Of a stretch of DNA of 64,000 bases, positions 51,948 through 62,218 are shown piece after piece. The DNA is taken from contig NZ_CP102845.1 of assembly GCF_013307435.2 (NCBI RefSeq), forward strand, positions 3,346,001 to 3,410,000. The letters are read 5' to 3'. The position numbers and the translations under genes were made by a program. The stretch comes from Microvirga terrae. Its GTDB lineage: Bacteria > Pseudomonadota > Alphaproteobacteria > Rhizobiales > Beijerinckiaceae. The notes below the pieces were generated by a model, which ran no database searches, was not told the origin of the DNA, and saw only the letters and a program-made list of their open reading frames with translations. The number at the start of each line of letters is the position of its first letter. The first letter of the stretch is position 1.

Positions 51948-53033
51948 ATGCTGATCGGCCGCACCCTCGGGTTCTATTTCTCGCGACAGTTCATTAAGAC
52001 TATTTTCTTAGTGTTCGCGACTGTCTTCGGTCTCGTCTACACCCTCGACTTCGTGGAGCTGATGCGCCGGGCGGGCGACGCCCCGGCCGCCACGACCGGG
52101 GTGATCGCCCAATTGGCCCTGTTCCGCACGCCGGCCATCGCCGAGCAGGTCATGCCTTTCGCGGTGCTGTTCGGCAGCATGGCGGCCCTCCTCCAGCTCA
52201 GCCGCAAGCTCGAGTTGGTCGTGGCCCGGGCCGCCGGTATCTCGGCCTGGCAGTTCCTGCAGCCCGGCCTCCTGATCGCCCTGCTGATCGGCATCGTGTC
52301 CGTGACCGTCTACAACCCGGTCTCGGCGATCCTCAAGCAGCGCGGCACTGCCTTGGAAACGCAGATCTTCTCCCGGGCCGTTCAAACCCGCGAGAAGCCG
52401 ATTTGGATCCGCCAGAGGAGCCAGGACGGACAGGCCATCCTCCGGGGTGACGGCTCCAACGCGGATACGGCGACCCTCTTCGGCGTCACGGTCTATGCCT
52501 TCGATCCCGCGGGTGTCTTCACCCACCGGGTCGAAGCCAAGGAGGCGACCCTGCACGAGGGCTTCTGGGAGCTCAAGGATGCCCGCATCCTGTCGGCCAC
52601 CGAGGAGCCCCAGGCGCACGACCGCTACCTGATCGCCTCGAACCTGCAGCCCTCGCAGGTTCGACAGAGCTTCACCGATCCGGACGCGGTTCCGTTCTGG
52701 GACCTCAAGGAGACGATCAACCGCATGGAGCAGGCGGACATCAACGTCACGCCCTACCGGCTCCATTACGACCTGCTTCTGGCCCGCCCGCTGCTGTTCA
52801 TCGCGATGGTTTTCGTCGCCGCATCCGTATCGTTAAGATTCTTTCGATTCGGCGGTGTAGCGATGATGGTTCTGGGTGGCGTCGCTGCGGGCTTCGTGCT
52901 TTATGTCGCGACGGAGCTAATGGCGGAGCTTGGCGCCTCGGGAATCATCAGCTCCCTTGTTGCAGCCTGGTTCCCGGCTGTAGTAGGCAGTCTGTTAGGG
53001 ACCTTGGCGTTATTGCACCAAGAGGACGGCTAA
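51948..53033 (+). CDS. lptG: LPS export system permease LptG
   Basis: Partner of LptF, 361 residues, same topology: N-terminal membrane segments (about 12-125), periplasmic domain, C-terminal segments (about 265-355). RKLELVVARAAGISAWQFLQPG is the conserved cytoplasmic loop after segment two. AAGG lies nine bases before the ATG. It is translationally coupled to lptF and is followed by lptD 35 bp later, so inner- and outer-membrane components are in one operon. Confidence 0.93.
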   Translation: MLIGRTLGFYFSRQFIKTIFLVFATVFGLVYTLDFVELMRRAGDAPAATTGVIAQLALFRTPAIAEQVMPFAVLFGSMAALLQLSRKLELVVARAAGISAWQFLQPGLLIALLIGIVSVTVYNPVSAILKQRGTALETQIFSRAVQTREKPIWIRQRSQDGQAILRGDGSNADTATLFGVTVYAFDPAGVFTHRVEAKEATLHEGFWELKDARILSATEEPQAHDRYLIASNLQPSQVRQSFTDPDAVPFWDLKETINRMEQADINVTPYRLHYDLLLARPLLFIAMVFVAASVSLRFFRFGGVAMMVLGGVAAGFVLYVATELMAELGASGIISSLVAAWFPAVVGSLLGTLALLHQEDG

Positions 53034-53068
53034 CCGGCCTCGACAAGAAGGTTTGCGAAGGAGTGGGG

Positions 53069-55591
53069 ATGCGGCGGCTTAGGACAACGATCGCAACGTC
53101 TGCGATCGCAGCGGCTCTGCTGGCTGCTGTGTCTGTGCCTGCGCTTGCCCAGGCGACCCTGAACGAGGCCATCGCCGGGCGCGCCCAGTCCGGATCCGGC
53201 CAGGACCGGCTTCTCGTCGACGCCAAGGAAATCGTCTACGACAACGACAAAAACACGATCGCCGCCTCCGGCGACGTCCAGATGAACTATCAGGGCCGGA
53301 CCCTCCAGGCCGACCGGGTCACCTACGACCGGAACACCGGCCGTGTCTTTGCGGAAGGCAATGCCCGGCTCACGGACGCCAGCGGTACGGTCGCGACGGG
53401 CGACCGCTTCGAGCTGACGGACGATTTCAAGAACGGCTTCATCGATTCCCTGAGGGTGGTTCAGACGACCGTCGAGCAGGGTCGCCCCCTCACGACCCGC
53501 TTCTCGGCCCCGCGTGCCGAGCGCGCCGAGGGCGAGACCACGACGTTCGAGCGCGGCACCTATACGGCCTGCGAGCCCTGCAAGGACAACCCGGAGCGCC
53601 CCCCGCTCTGGCAGGTCAAGGCCGCGAAGATCATCCACAACAACAGCGAGCGGACGATCTATTACGAGGACGCGACCCTTGAGCTCCTCGGCATCCCGGT
53701 CGCCTACCTGCCCTATTTCTGGACCCCCGACCCGACGGTGAAGCGCAAGACCGGCTTCCTGTCGCCGCGCTACGTCTATTCGACCGCGCTCGGCTATGGC
53801 GGCTCCGTCCCGTTCTTCTGGGCCATCGCGCCGAATTACGACCTGACGATCAGCCCGACCTTCCTGAGCCGCCAGGGCGTGCTGGGCCAGGCCGAGTGGC
53901 GCCACCGCCTCGAGAACGGCACCTACAACATCCGGGCTGCCGGCATCTTCCAGCAGGAGCCGGACGCGTTCCTCCCGCCTCCCTACGGGGCGGGCAACCG
54001 CGACTTTCGCGGCTCCCTCGAGACGAACGGCCTGTTCTACATCAACCAGAACTGGCGCTGGGGCTGGGACATCGCGCTGCTCTCGGACAAGTGGTTCCTG
54101 ACGAACTACAAGATCCGCAGCGAGAGCCTCAGCTCGTACTACATCAAGGAATCGATCTCGACCCTGTACCTCCAGGGACAGGGGGACCGGTCCTTCTTCG
54201 ACGTGCGCGGCTACTACTTCCAGACCCTGTCGAGCAGCGAGTGGCAGAAGCAGCAGCCCATCGTGGCTCCGGTCCTGGACTACAACAAGCGCTTCACCCC
54301 GTCGTCCATCGGCGGAGAGGCCGCCATCGACGTGAACGTGACGCACATCTCCCGCGAGGCCGCCCAGTTCGACCCGCTGTCGATCGCCAATACGACCTAT
54401 TTCGGCGTGGCCCAGACGTGCATCGTCTTCGATCCGGCCTCCTGCCTCGTGCGCGGCATCAGCGGCACGACCTCGCGCGCATCGGTCATGGCGTCGTGGC
54501 GCCGTGAATTCGTCGACCCGATCGGCCAGGTCTGGACGCCGTTCGCCTATGTCAGGGCCGACAACATCTGGATCGACCCCGATTTCAAGGGTTACCAGAA
54601 CGCTCAGCTCGGCAATTTCCTCGACTCGGACGACGATTTCGTCTTCCGGGGCATGCCGGCGGTCGGCGTCGAGTACCGCTACCCGTTCGTCGCGAGCCTC
54701 GGAACCTCCGGCAAGCAGATCCTCGAGCCGATCGCCCAGGTGATCGCCCGGCCGAACGAGACCCGGATCGGCAGCCTCCCGAACGAGGATGCTCAGAGCC
54801 TCGTCTTCGATGACACCTCCCTGTTCGACTGGGACAAGTTCTCCGGCTACGACCGGGTCGAGGGTGGCGTCCGGGCCAATGTCGGCATCCAGTACACCGT
54901 GACCGGCGCCGACGATTTCTACGCCAACGTGCTGTTCGGCCAGTCCTACCAGATCGCAGGGCGCAACTCGTTCCGGCAGCCCGACCTCGCCAATGTCGGG
55001 TTGGATTCCGGCCTCGACTCGCGCGCCTCCGATTACGTGGGCCGCTTCCAGATCTCCCCGAACGCGAATTTCGCGCTCGTGACCCGCGCGCGCTTCGACC
55101 AGGAAGATTTCGACGTGAACCGGATCGAGGCCGGTTTCCGGGCGAACTTCAATCCATACCTGCCACTCTCGACCTCGCTGACCTATGCCAATTATGCGGC
55201 GCAGCCCGCCATCGGCTTCCCGCTGCGCCGCGAGGGTCTGCTCGGCTCGGCCCGGTGGGACATCTCGCCGAACTGGTACGTGACGGGCTCGGTTCTCCTG
55301 GATCTGGACCGCTATCTGCTGGCGCGTGAAACCTACCTCGCCCAGCTCACGACCAATCCGAACGCCGTCTACGAGAGCGACAATACGGCCTATGTCAGCG
55401 GCATGTCTCTCGGCCTCGGCTACATGGACGAATGCACGACCTTCTCGGTCAGCTACAGCGTGACCCCGCGTGAGGTGGTGCGCAACTCGGGCGAGAAGAA
55501 CCAGAACCACACGATCGCGTTCAGCCTCGAGTTCCGGTCTCTCGGCGAGGTGGGCTATACTCAGAATCTGAGCGGCACGAGCGATGAATGA
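53069..55591 (+). CDS. lptD: LPS-assembly outer-membrane protein LptD
   Basis: The outer-membrane translocon that inserts LPS in the outer leaflet. It has 840 residues: signal peptide (about 1-28, cleaved after PALAQ region), an N-terminal OstA/LptA-like jellyroll (about 48-165: VDAKEIVYDNDKNTIAASGDV), and a large beta-barrel (about 200-840). The TACEPCKDNP pair and later Cys (CIVFDPASC, DECTTF) could provide the disulfides needed for function. ATG 53069 is five bases from GAAGGAG; GTG 53063 overlaps that site. The gene is followed by pdxA and not by surA. Confidence 0.94.
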   Translation: MRRLRTTIATSAIAAALLAAVSVPALAQATLNEAIAGRAQSGSGQDRLLVDAKEIVYDNDKNTIAASGDVQMNYQGRTLQADRVTYDRNTGRVFAEGNARLTDASGTVATGDRFELTDDFKNGFIDSLRVVQTTVEQGRPLTTRFSAPRAERAEGETTTFERGTYTACEPCKDNPERPPLWQVKAAKIIHNNSERTIYYEDATLELLGIPVAYLPYFWTPDPTVKRKTGFLSPRYVYSTALGYGGSVPFFWAIAPNYDLTISPTFLSRQGVLGQAEWRHRLENGTYNIRAAGIFQQEPDAFLPPPYGAGNRDFRGSLETNGLFYINQNWRWGWDIALLSDKWFLTNYKIRSESLSSYYIKESISTLYLQGQGDRSFFDVRGYYFQTLSSSEWQKQQPIVAPVLDYNKRFTPSSIGGEAAIDVNVTHISREAAQFDPLSIANTTYFGVAQTCIVFDPASCLVRGISGTTSRASVMASWRREFVDPIGQVWTPFAYVRADNIWIDPDFKGYQNAQLGNFLDSDDDFVFRGMPAVGVEYRYPFVASLGTSGKQILEPIAQVIARPNETRIGSLPNEDAQSLVFDDTSLFDWDKFSGYDRVEGGVRANVGIQYTVTGADDFYANVLFGQSYQIAGRNSFRQPDLANVGLDSGLDSRASDYVGRFQISPNANFALVTRARFDQEDFDVNRIEAGFRANFNPYLPLSTSLTYANYAAQPAIGFPLRREGLLGSARWDISPNWYVTGSVLLDLDRYLLARETYLAQLTTNPNAVYESDNTAYVSGMSLGLGYMDECTTFSVSYSVTPREVVRNSGEKNQNHTIAFSLEFRSLGEVGYTQNLSGTSDE

Positions 55592-55606
55592 TGGGGCGGC
55601 GGCCCG

Positions 55607-56617
55607 GTGTCAGGTGTGAACCAGCGCCCTCTTCTGTTGACCCAAGGTGATCCGGCCGGAATCGGGCCGGAGCTCAGCCTGAGGGCTTGGCTCGAGAGGG
55701 ATCGGGCCGCTCTGCCGCCCTTCGCCGTTCTCGGCGATCCCGATCATCTCGCCCGGGTCGCGGCCATGTTCGGATGGAGCGTTCCCATCGCGCCCGTGGC
55801 GCCGGAACAGATCCGATCCGCATTTTCCGACGCACTGCCCGTCGTGCCGCTGAGCGTCGCGGTGTCGGCAGAGCCAGGACGTCCCGATCCGGCCCATGCT
55901 CCGTCCGTCCTCGAATCCATCGACAGGGCCGTGAGGCTCGTTCGAGCCGGTTCGGCGGCGGCCGTCGTGACGAACCCGATCGCCAAGCACGTTCTCTACG
56001 ATGCCGGCTTCAAGCACCCGGGGCATACGGAATATCTCGCGGCCCTCGCTGCGGAAGGCGGGGCCGAGACCTGCCATCCGGTGATGATGCTGTGGAGCGA
56101 GCAGCTCGCGGTCGTCCCCGTGACGGTTCACATTTCCCTTTCGGAAGTGCCCTCCGCCCTGACCACGGATCTGATCGTCCTGACCGGACGGATCGTGGCC
56201 CGCGAACTGAGGGACCGGTTCGGAATCGACCGTCCACGGCTCGCCCTCGCGGGGCTCAATCCTCACGCCGGCGAGAACGGCGCCATGGGAACCGAGGACG
56301 CCAGGATCATCGTTCCGGCCGTCGACATCCTGCGCGCCGAGGGGATCGATGCGGCAGGCCCTCTGCCGGCCGACACCATGTTCCACGCCCGGGCACGCGG
56401 CCGATACGACGCGGCGTTGGCCATGTATCATGATCAGGCCCTGATCCCGATCAAGACCATCGCGTTTGACGAGGCGGTCAACGTGACGCTCGGGCTTCCC
56501 TTCGTGCGGACGTCGCCCGATCACGGCACCGCGTTCGACATCGCCGGCAAGGGCATTGCCCGCCCCGACAGTCTCATGGCGGCCCTGAGGCTCGCCGCCC
56601 GGCTGGGGCGCGCATGA
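55607..56617 (+). CDS. pdxA: 4-hydroxythreonine-4-phosphate dehydrogenase PdxA
   Basis: An NAD-dependent enzyme of pyridoxal phosphate synthesis (DXP-dependent route), 336 residues. Metal-binding and substrate motifs are clear: [48 protein letters not shown] and [20 protein letters not shown] start. It begins 15 bp after lptD and its stop overlaps the rsmA start by ATGA, so vitamin B6 and ribosome maturation genes share the LPS export operon. Confidence 0.94.
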   Translation: MSGVNQRPLLLTQGDPAGIGPELSLRAWLERDRAALPPFAVLGDPDHLARVAAMFGWSVPIAPVAPEQIRSAFSDALPVVPLSVAVSAEPGRPDPAHAPSVLESIDRAVRLVRAGSAAAVVTNPIAKHVLYDAGFKHPGHTEYLAALAAEGGAETCHPVMMLWSEQLAVVPVTVHISLSEVPSALTTDLIVLTGRIVARELRDRFGIDRPRLALAGLNPHAGENGAMGTEDARIIVPAVDILRAEGIDAAGPLPADTMFHARARGRYDAALAMYHDQALIPIKTIAFDEAVNVTLGLPFVRTSPDHGTAFDIAGKGIARPDSLMAALRLAARLGRA

Positions 56618-57468
56618 GCCAGATCGACGACCTTCCCCCCTTGCGCGAGGTGGTCCGCACCCACGGGCTGATGGCCAAGAAATCCCTCGGCCAGAACTTC
56701 CTGTTCGACCTCAACCTCACGAGCCGGATCGCCCGCTCCGCGGGATCTCTGGAAGACGCGACCGTCATCGAGGTCGGCCCGGGTCCCGGCGGCCTGACCC
56801 GCGCCATCCTGGCGGCCGGCGCCGGGAAGGTGATCGCCATCGAGCGTGACACCCGCTGCCTGCCGGCGCTCGCCGAGATCGCCGAGCGCTACCCCGGCCG
56901 GCTCAATGTCGTCGAGGCCGATGCCCTGCAATTCGACCCGCGTCCCCTGGCCGGCAACGGGCTCGTCCGGATCATCGCCAACCTGCCCTACAACGTGGGC
57001 ACGGCGCTGCTGACCGGCTGGCTCACCGGTGAGGCTTGGCCGCCGTGGTGGGCCTCGCTCACGCTCATGTTCCAGCGCGAGGTGGCCGAGCGGATCGTCG
57101 CGGACGAGAGCGATCCGAAGAACTACGGGCGGCTCGGGGTTCTCTGCGGCTGGCGCACGCAGGCCAGGATCTTGTTCGACGTGCCCCCCTCGGCCTTCGT
57201 GCCGCCGCCGAAGATCACGTCGAGCGTGGTCCATTTGACCCCGAGGGCCGATCCGCTGCCCTGCCGCATCGGGGCCCTGGAAGCCGTGACCCGCGCGGCC
57301 TTCGGACAGCGCCGGAAGATGCTGCGCCAGAGCCTGAAGTCTATTGCCCCCGAGCCGGCCGCGATCATCGAGGCGGCAGGGCTCGAGGAGACGGCCCGGG
57401 CGGAAAACGTCTCCGTGGAAGGTTATGTGGCGCTGGCCAATGCCTGGGATTCGACGTGCAAGCCCTGA
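56614..57468 (+). CDS. rsmA: 16S rRNA (adenine1518/1519-N6)-dimethyltransferase RsmA (KsgA)
   Basis: Dimethylates two adjacent adenines near the 3' end of 16S rRNA; loss gives kasugamycin resistance. It has 284 residues with [19 protein letters not shown] at the N-terminus, SAM motif [15 protein letters not shown], catalytic [11 protein letters not shown] and [11 protein letters not shown]. The C-terminal domain has [14 protein letters not shown]. It is the last gene of the operon, followed by a palindromic repeat. Confidence 0.95.
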   Translation: MSQIDDLPPLREVVRTHGLMAKKSLGQNFLFDLNLTSRIARSAGSLEDATVIEVGPGPGGLTRAILAAGAGKVIAIERDTRCLPALAEIAERYPGRLNVVEADALQFDPRPLAGNGLVRIIANLPYNVGTALLTGWLTGEAWPPWWASLTLMFQREVAERIVADESDPKNYGRLGVLCGWRTQARILFDVPPSAFVPPPKITSSVVHLTPRADPLPCRIGALEAVTRAAFGQRRKMLRQSLKSIAPEPAAIIEAAGLEETARAENVSVEGYVALANAWDSTCKP

Positions 57469-57504
57469 GAGGCTGGCTCGACAGGGTCCCACCGGCACCT
57501 CCTT

Positions 57505-57594
57505 CGTCATCACCGGCCTTGTGCCGGTGATCCCGATCGCTTCGAGCGCTGAGCGTTTCCGGGTCGGGATGGCCGGGACAAGCCCGGCCATGAC
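57505..57594. repeat. Palindromic intergenic repeat, copy 6
   Basis: CGTCATCACCGGCCTTGTGC with GGTGATC, a middle TTCGAGCGCTGAG, and GGCCGGGACAAGCCCGGCC ending ATGAC, 36 bp after the rsmA stop. The two hairpins could serve as the 3' end of the operon message, though no T run follows. Confidence 0.85.
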
Positions 57595-57812
57595 AGCGGA
57601 GTGCGTCCATGCGAGGCCGACGCGCCCATGCGTTCTGTTCACCCCGTCCCGCTGGACAACGCCACCCTCGATACTCGTCCCACCACAATCCAAGCCTATA
57701 GGACGCCGCTGAACCGGCGCGGACAGCCGTTTTCACAGGACCTTAACCGCGCCTCTCCCAAGATCGCATCGACAGGAGCGGCCCCGACGGCCGCACGGGA
57801 AGGGAAGCGGGC

Positions 57813-58925
57813 ATGTCGCAGTCGCGAAAGACGATCGGGCTTCTGTTCGGAGGACGCTCGGCCGAGCATGAGGTCTCGAAGCTGTCGGCGGCCAACGTCC
57901 TGCGCGCCCTCGATCCCGACCGCTACGACATCGTGCCCATCGGGATCGCCCGGGACGGCCGCTGGCTCCTCTGTGACAACGGCAATGGCGCCGGACGGGG
58001 CGCTCAGTCCCTGGAGATCCCGGAAGGAGCCCCGCAGGTGGCCCTTCTTCCGGGCGGGGCCGGCGAGACGATCGTGCTCGACCGCAATGGGCCGTCGCGA
58101 TCCCTGCGCCTCGATGCGGTCGTTCCCGTGCTCCATGGGCCCAACGGCGAGGACGGCACCGTCCAGGGCTGTCTCGAACTGGCCAATGTTCCGTATGTGG
58201 GATCCGGCGTGATGGGCTCCGCCGCCGGGATGGACAAGGACATCGCCAAGCGCCTCCTGCGCGACAGCGGTCTGCCGGTCGTTCCCTTCCTGACGCTCAC
58301 GCCCGGAACCCGCGTCGACTACCGGGCCGCCGCGGAGGCCCTGGGCACCTCCGACCTCTTCGTGAAACCCGCCAATATGGGCTCGTCCGTCGGTGTGTCC
58401 CGGGCTCCCTCGCCCGAGGAGTTCGACAGGGCCTGCGAGCGCGCCTTCCGCTACGACAGAAAGGTGCTCGTCGAGCGCAGCGTCACGGGGGCGCGCGAGA
58501 TCGAGTGCTCGGTGCTGGAGGACGCCGCCGGCGAGGTCCGGGCGTCGCCGCTTGGGGAGATCGTGCCGTCCGACAGCCACGGCTTCTACAGCTATGATGC
58601 CAAGTACATCGATGCGGACGGCGCTCTCCTGCGCATCCCGGCGGATCTCCCGCCGGCCCAGGCACGCCGCATCCAGGAGCTCGCGGTCCTGACGTTCAGA
58701 ACTCTCGCCTGCGAGGCCCTGGCCCGCGTCGACTTCTTCCTGGATCCGAAGAACGACGACGGCCTCTTCGTCAACGAGGTGAACACCCTGCCCGGGTTCA
58801 CGGCCATCAGCATGTATCCCAAGCTCTGGGAGGCCGGGGGCCTGCCTCAGGGCGAGCTCATGGAGGTGCTGATCGCCCACGCCATCGCCCGCCACGAGCG
58901 CCGGAACGCGCTCGCGCTGGTGTAG
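57813..58925 (+). CDS. ddl: D-alanine-D-alanine ligase
   Basis: An ATP-grasp enzyme joining two D-alanines for peptidoglycan precursors. The 370 residues fit the longer DdlA-like subgroup. N-terminal LLFGGRSAEHEVSKLSAANV, VLHGPNGEDGTVQG, FVKPANMGSSVGVSRA and the Mg-binding NEVNTLPGFTAISMYPKLW are all present. GGGAAG lies upstream of the ATG. It is a stand-alone copy outside any visible dcw division cluster. It converges with gmk with only 13 bp between the stops and no terminator. Confidence 0.94.
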   Translation: MSQSRKTIGLLFGGRSAEHEVSKLSAANVLRALDPDRYDIVPIGIARDGRWLLCDNGNGAGRGAQSLEIPEGAPQVALLPGGAGETIVLDRNGPSRSLRLDAVVPVLHGPNGEDGTVQGCLELANVPYVGSGVMGSAAGMDKDIAKRLLRDSGLPVVPFLTLTPGTRVDYRAAAEALGTSDLFVKPANMGSSVGVSRAPSPEEFDRACERAFRYDRKVLVERSVTGAREIECSVLEDAAGEVRASPLGEIVPSDSHGFYSYDAKYIDADGALLRIPADLPPAQARRIQELAVLTFRTLACEALARVDFFLDPKNDDGLFVNEVNTLPGFTAISMYPKLWEAGGLPQGELMEVLIAHAIARHERRNALALV

Positions 58926-58938
58926 GCGGTCGGCCGCG

Positions 58939-59589
58939 TCAGTCGATCTTCTCGGCCAAGAGCCCTTCGACGAAGTCGGACAGGCCGACGAGGCGCTCGC
59001 GCTTCAGCCGTTCGGCCGTCTGGATCGCCTTCAGGCTCTCGAAGGACCTGCCGAGATCCTCGTTGACGATGACGTAATCGTACTCGACCCAACGCTCCAT
59101 CTCGATCCTGGCATTGGCGAGGCGCTTGGCGATGACCTCGGGGGCATCCTCGGCCCGGCGCTCGAGCCGCGCCTTCAGCTCCCGGAAGCTCGGCGGAAGG
59201 ACGAACACGGTCACCACGTCGTCCGGGAGCTTCTGACGGACTTGGCGGGTGCCCTGGTAGTCGATGTCGAACACCATGTCCTGGCCGGCGGCCAGCGTCT
59301 TCTCCACGGGCTTGCGCGGCGTACCGTAGAAGTTGCCGTGCACCTCGGCCCATTCCAGGAGTTCATCGCGCTCGCGCATCGCCTTGAACTCGTCCACGTC
59401 GATGAAGTGGTAATGCTTGCCCTCGATTTCGGAGGGACGCTTGGGACGGGTGGTGACGGACACCGAGAGGACGCCGGCCCGCTCCTCCACGAGGCTGCGG
59501 GTGAGTGTGGTTTTTCCGGCGCCGGACGGGGACGACAGGATGAGGATGAGGCCGCGACGTCCGACCGGAGGTTTCGAATCCTGGCTCAC
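58939..59589 (-). CDS. gmk: Guanylate kinase Gmk
   Basis: Phosphorylates GMP to GDP. It has 216 residues: P-loop [10 protein letters not shown] (19-28), [20 protein letters not shown] (GMP-binding), and [16 protein letters not shown]. The frame opens at 59619; GTG 59589 has GGAG seven bases upstream and leaves a 4-base gap after yicC, so I prefer it to ATG 59604. Last gene of the acpP-fabF-mltG-yicC-gmk run. Confidence 0.94.
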   Translation of the reverse strand: MSQDSKPPVGRRGLILILSSPSGAGKTTLTRSLVEERAGVLSVSVTTRPKRPSEIEGKHYHFIDVDEFKAMRERDELLEWAEVHGNFYGTPRKPVEKTLAAGQDMVFDIDYQGTRQVRQKLPDDVVTVFVLPPSFRELKARLERRAEDAPEVIAKRLANARIEMERWVEYDYVIVNEDLGRSFESLKAIQTAERLKRERLVGLSDFVEGLLAEKID

Positions 59590-59593
59590 CGCA

Positions 59594-60481
59594 TCACTCC
59601 ACATTCTGAACCTGCTCACGGAATTGCTCGATCACGGCCTTCAATTCAAGCCCGATCCGCGACAGGGACACATCATTGGCCTTCGCACACAGAGTATTGG
59701 CCTCGCGCCCGAATTCCTGAGCCAGGAAGTCGAGCCTCCGTCCGACCGGCCCGCCTTCCTGCAGGAGGCCGCGGGCCGCGTCCACATGGGCCCGCAGCCG
59801 GTCGAGTTCCTCGCGGATATCGGCCCGGGCCGCAATGAGCACCGCTTCCTGGTGCAGGCGGTCGGGATCGAGACCGGCCCTGCCGTCGAGCAGCTCGGCG
59901 ATCTGGGTCTCCAGCCGGGCGCGAATGGCCTCGGGCCGGCGGGCCGGTGCCGCCTCGGCCTCGTCGACCAGGCTGGAGATGCGATCGAGCTGCTGCCCGA
60001 GAACCACCGCGAGCGCCTGCCCTTCCTTCAGCCGCGCGGCCTTGAGAGACCCGATCAGCGCGCCGACCGCCGCCTTCAGAGCCGCAACCAGCCCCTCGTC
60101 CTGTGAGGGATCGGCGGCATCGTCGTCCAGCTCGACCACGCCGCGCACGGACAGCAGACCGTCGAGCGAGGCGGGCTGCACATTGTCCGGAAGCGTCAGG
60201 CCGCCGATCGCCGAGAGCAGCGATTGCAGCACATCCTGGTTCACGCGCAGCCTGGGGGCCGACGATGCCCTGCTGAGCGACAGGTTCAGCTGACCCTGGC
60301 CGCGGGTCAGCGCCTTGAGGATCTGCCCCCGCGCGTCCTCACCCACCGCATCGAGGCCGGAGGGTGTGCGAACCCGGACCTCGAGCCCGCGACCGTTCAC
60401 GCTCTTGAGTTCCCAGGCCCATTGGTAGGAACCCGTGACACCGGCTTCGCGGGCAAAACCGGTCATGCTCGCAATGGACAT
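59594..60481 (-). CDS. yicC: YicC-family endoribonuclease-like protein
   Basis: A 295-residue member of the YicC/YloC family, recently linked to RNA cleavage. [14 protein letters not shown]...[20 protein letters not shown] is the conserved N-terminus, and the C-terminal DUF1732 region has [46 protein letters not shown], including the ARE/ANTL block. GAGG precedes ATG 60481. Coupling to gmk is a very conserved bacterial arrangement. Confidence 0.93.
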   Translation of the reverse strand: MSIASMTGFAREAGVTGSYQWAWELKSVNGRGLEVRVRTPSGLDAVGEDARGQILKALTRGQGQLNLSLSRASSAPRLRVNQDVLQSLLSAIGGLTLPDNVQPASLDGLLSVRGVVELDDDAADPSQDEGLVAALKAAVGALIGSLKAARLKEGQALAVVLGQQLDRISSLVDEAEAAPARRPEAIRARLETQIAELLDGRAGLDPDRLHQEAVLIAARADIREELDRLRAHVDAARGLLQEGGPVGRRLDFLAQEFGREANTLCAKANDVSLSRIGLELKAVIEQFREQVQNVE

Positions 60482-60598
60482 GCGCAAACCTCGAACGGAA
60501 TGAAAAATCGGCGCGACCATAATGCGCGCCGATCCAAGAGTCGATTTCTTCGTGAGGCGTTCGCGAGAGCCTTTCACAATGACAGCGTGAAGCCTTCC

Positions 60599-60672
60599 CG
60601 TCCCGGCCATCCCGATGCGGTGAGGCGCGGCGCTCTTCCAACCGGGATCACTGGCACAAGGCCGGTGATGAC
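60599..60672. repeat. Palindromic intergenic repeat, copy 7 (reverse orientation)
   Basis: Reads from CGTCCCGGCCATCCCGATGC through GCGCGGCGCTCTTCC to ATCACTGGCACAAGGCCGGTGATGAC, i.e. the family in the opposite orientation and with a truncated first hairpin. It lies between mltG and yicC, inside their operon. Confidence 0.7.
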
Positions 60673-60761
60673 AAAGCTGATAAAGGTCCGGCCGGACCCT
60701 CAAGCTGAAGCTGCAGCAGGAAAGTCCCGGACACTATCGATAGGATGCCGCCCGCAGAGCA

Positions 60762-62123
60762 TCACGGCTGACGCAGAGGCGGAACGTTCTTCGGATTGTT
60801 CAGATCGAAGGTCTTGTTCTTGAGCGGGTCCTTGTCGGTCCCCTCGCTCGCGTCGAAACCGCGCCCTGGCCGCCCCCCAGAAGTCGGCAGCGCATTCGCG
60901 GTGCCGCGCAAGGCAGGCGTCACGCCTGCAGGAAGGCTCGTCTGGTCGCCGGCATCGGGCGCCACCCGGTCCACATCGTTCGCATCGGGAGCCGGACGGC
61001 TCTTCTCGATCTGCCGCCAGCGCGTCACATTGCGCTGATGCTGCTCGTATGTTTCGGCGAAGGCATGGCCTCCCGAACCGTCGGCCACGAAGTAGAGATC
61101 CTTGGTCCGCGACGGGTTGGCCACGGCCTCGAGGGCGGCACGGCCGGGATTGGCGATGGGACCAGGCGGCAGGCCCTCGACCACATAGGTGTTGTAGGGT
61201 GTGGCGGCCTCGATCTCGCTGCGCAGGATGCCGCGGCCGAGGGTGCCCTTCCCGCCGACCAGCCCGTACACGATGGTCGGATCGGACTGAAGCTTCATCC
61301 GCTTCATGAGGCGGTTGATGAAGACGCCCGCCACGCGGGTGCGCTCGTCCGCCCGGCCCGTTTCCTTCTCCACGATGGAGGCGAGGATCACGAGCTCCTG
61401 GGGCGACTTGATCGGCAATTCGCTGGAGCGGCGCTGCCAGATCTGCTCGATGGCCTGGCGCTGGGCCGCCTGCATCGTGTTGATGATCTGCTGACGGGTC
61501 GTGCCGCGTTCGAACTTGTAGGTATCGGGCAGGAGCGAGCCCTCGCGCGGGGTCTCGGTCACATCGCCCGCGAGGATCTCGTGCTCGTACAGGCGGGCGA
61601 CGATCTGCTCGCTCGTCAGGCCTTCGGGAACCGTGACCGTATGCAGGATTGCCTTGCCCTGGATGAGGGTGTCAATGGCGTCCTCGATGCTGGTGCCGGC
61701 CTTGAACTGGAACTCGCCCGCCTTCAGCTGGCCGCGCTGCCGGTTCATGTGGGCATAGGCCTGGAACAGGAGCGGCTGATCGATGACGCCCTCCTCCTTG
61801 AGGATGCTGGCGATCTCGCCCGTGCCGGTGTTGCGGGGAATGACCACGACCTTGTCGCTCTGCAGCGGCCCGGGAGCCGCCACCTCGTGCTGGAGCATGG
61901 AGAAGCCGAAGATGCCGGCGATTGCCACGGCGACGAGAAGGGTCAGCAGGCCGCTCAGAAGCGACAGCATCCCCCTGCGGCGGCGGCGGAGCCTCGGCGG
62001 CGGCGGCGGCGCCATGGAGGGTTTGATGGCCTCGTTCGGAGAGCGGGGTGCCAGACGAGGCTGCGCACCGTGGTCGGAATCGTCCACGGGAGGGAGAAGG
62101 AGCTTTTTCTTTCGTCCGAACAT
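60762..62123 (-). CDS. mltG: Endolytic murein transglycosylase MltG
   Basis: Cleaves nascent glycan strands, setting their length. It has 453 residues: a cytoplasmic proline/arginine-rich tail (about 1-50), one membrane segment (LLSGLLTLLVAVAIAGIFGFSML), a LysM-like region and a YceG catalytic domain. The catalytic Glu lies in VILASIVEKETGRADER; QSDPTIVYGL and YNTYVVEGLPPGPIANPG are family signatures. The C-terminus has an extra 80-residue low-complexity tail. It lies between fabF and yicC. Confidence 0.93.
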   Translation of the reverse strand: MFGRKKKLLLPPVDDSDHGAQPRLAPRSPNEAIKPSMAPPPPPRLRRRRRGMLSLLSGLLTLLVAVAIAGIFGFSMLQHEVAAPGPLQSDKVVVIPRNTGTGEIASILKEEGVIDQPLLFQAYAHMNRQRGQLKAGEFQFKAGTSIEDAIDTLIQGKAILHTVTVPEGLTSEQIVARLYEHEILAGDVTETPREGSLLPDTYKFERGTTRQQIINTMQAAQRQAIEQIWQRRSSELPIKSPQELVILASIVEKETGRADERTRVAGVFINRLMKRMKLQSDPTIVYGLVGGKGTLGRGILRSEIEAATPYNTYVVEGLPPGPIANPGRAALEAVANPSRTKDLYFVADGSGGHAFAETYEQHQRNVTRWRQIEKSRPAPDANDVDRVAPDAGDQTSLPAGVTPALRGTANALPTSGGRPGRGFDASEGTDKDPLKNKTFDLNNPKNVPPLRQP

Positions 62124-62218
62124 TACGCCGCTTTTCTGGTATCGGCCGGCGGTCCTGCCGGTCCGCCGACACCCTAACGGGGATTATGGCGAAAAGCCGT
62201 AACGGGCGGTCGCCAGGT

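Noticed and set aside
53030..55510. 826-codon open frame on the minus strand opposite lptD
   Set aside because: It mirrors lptD almost exactly, a common effect of high GC at third codon positions; its product is rich in R, V, D and E with no domain, while the + strand frame is a clear LptD.
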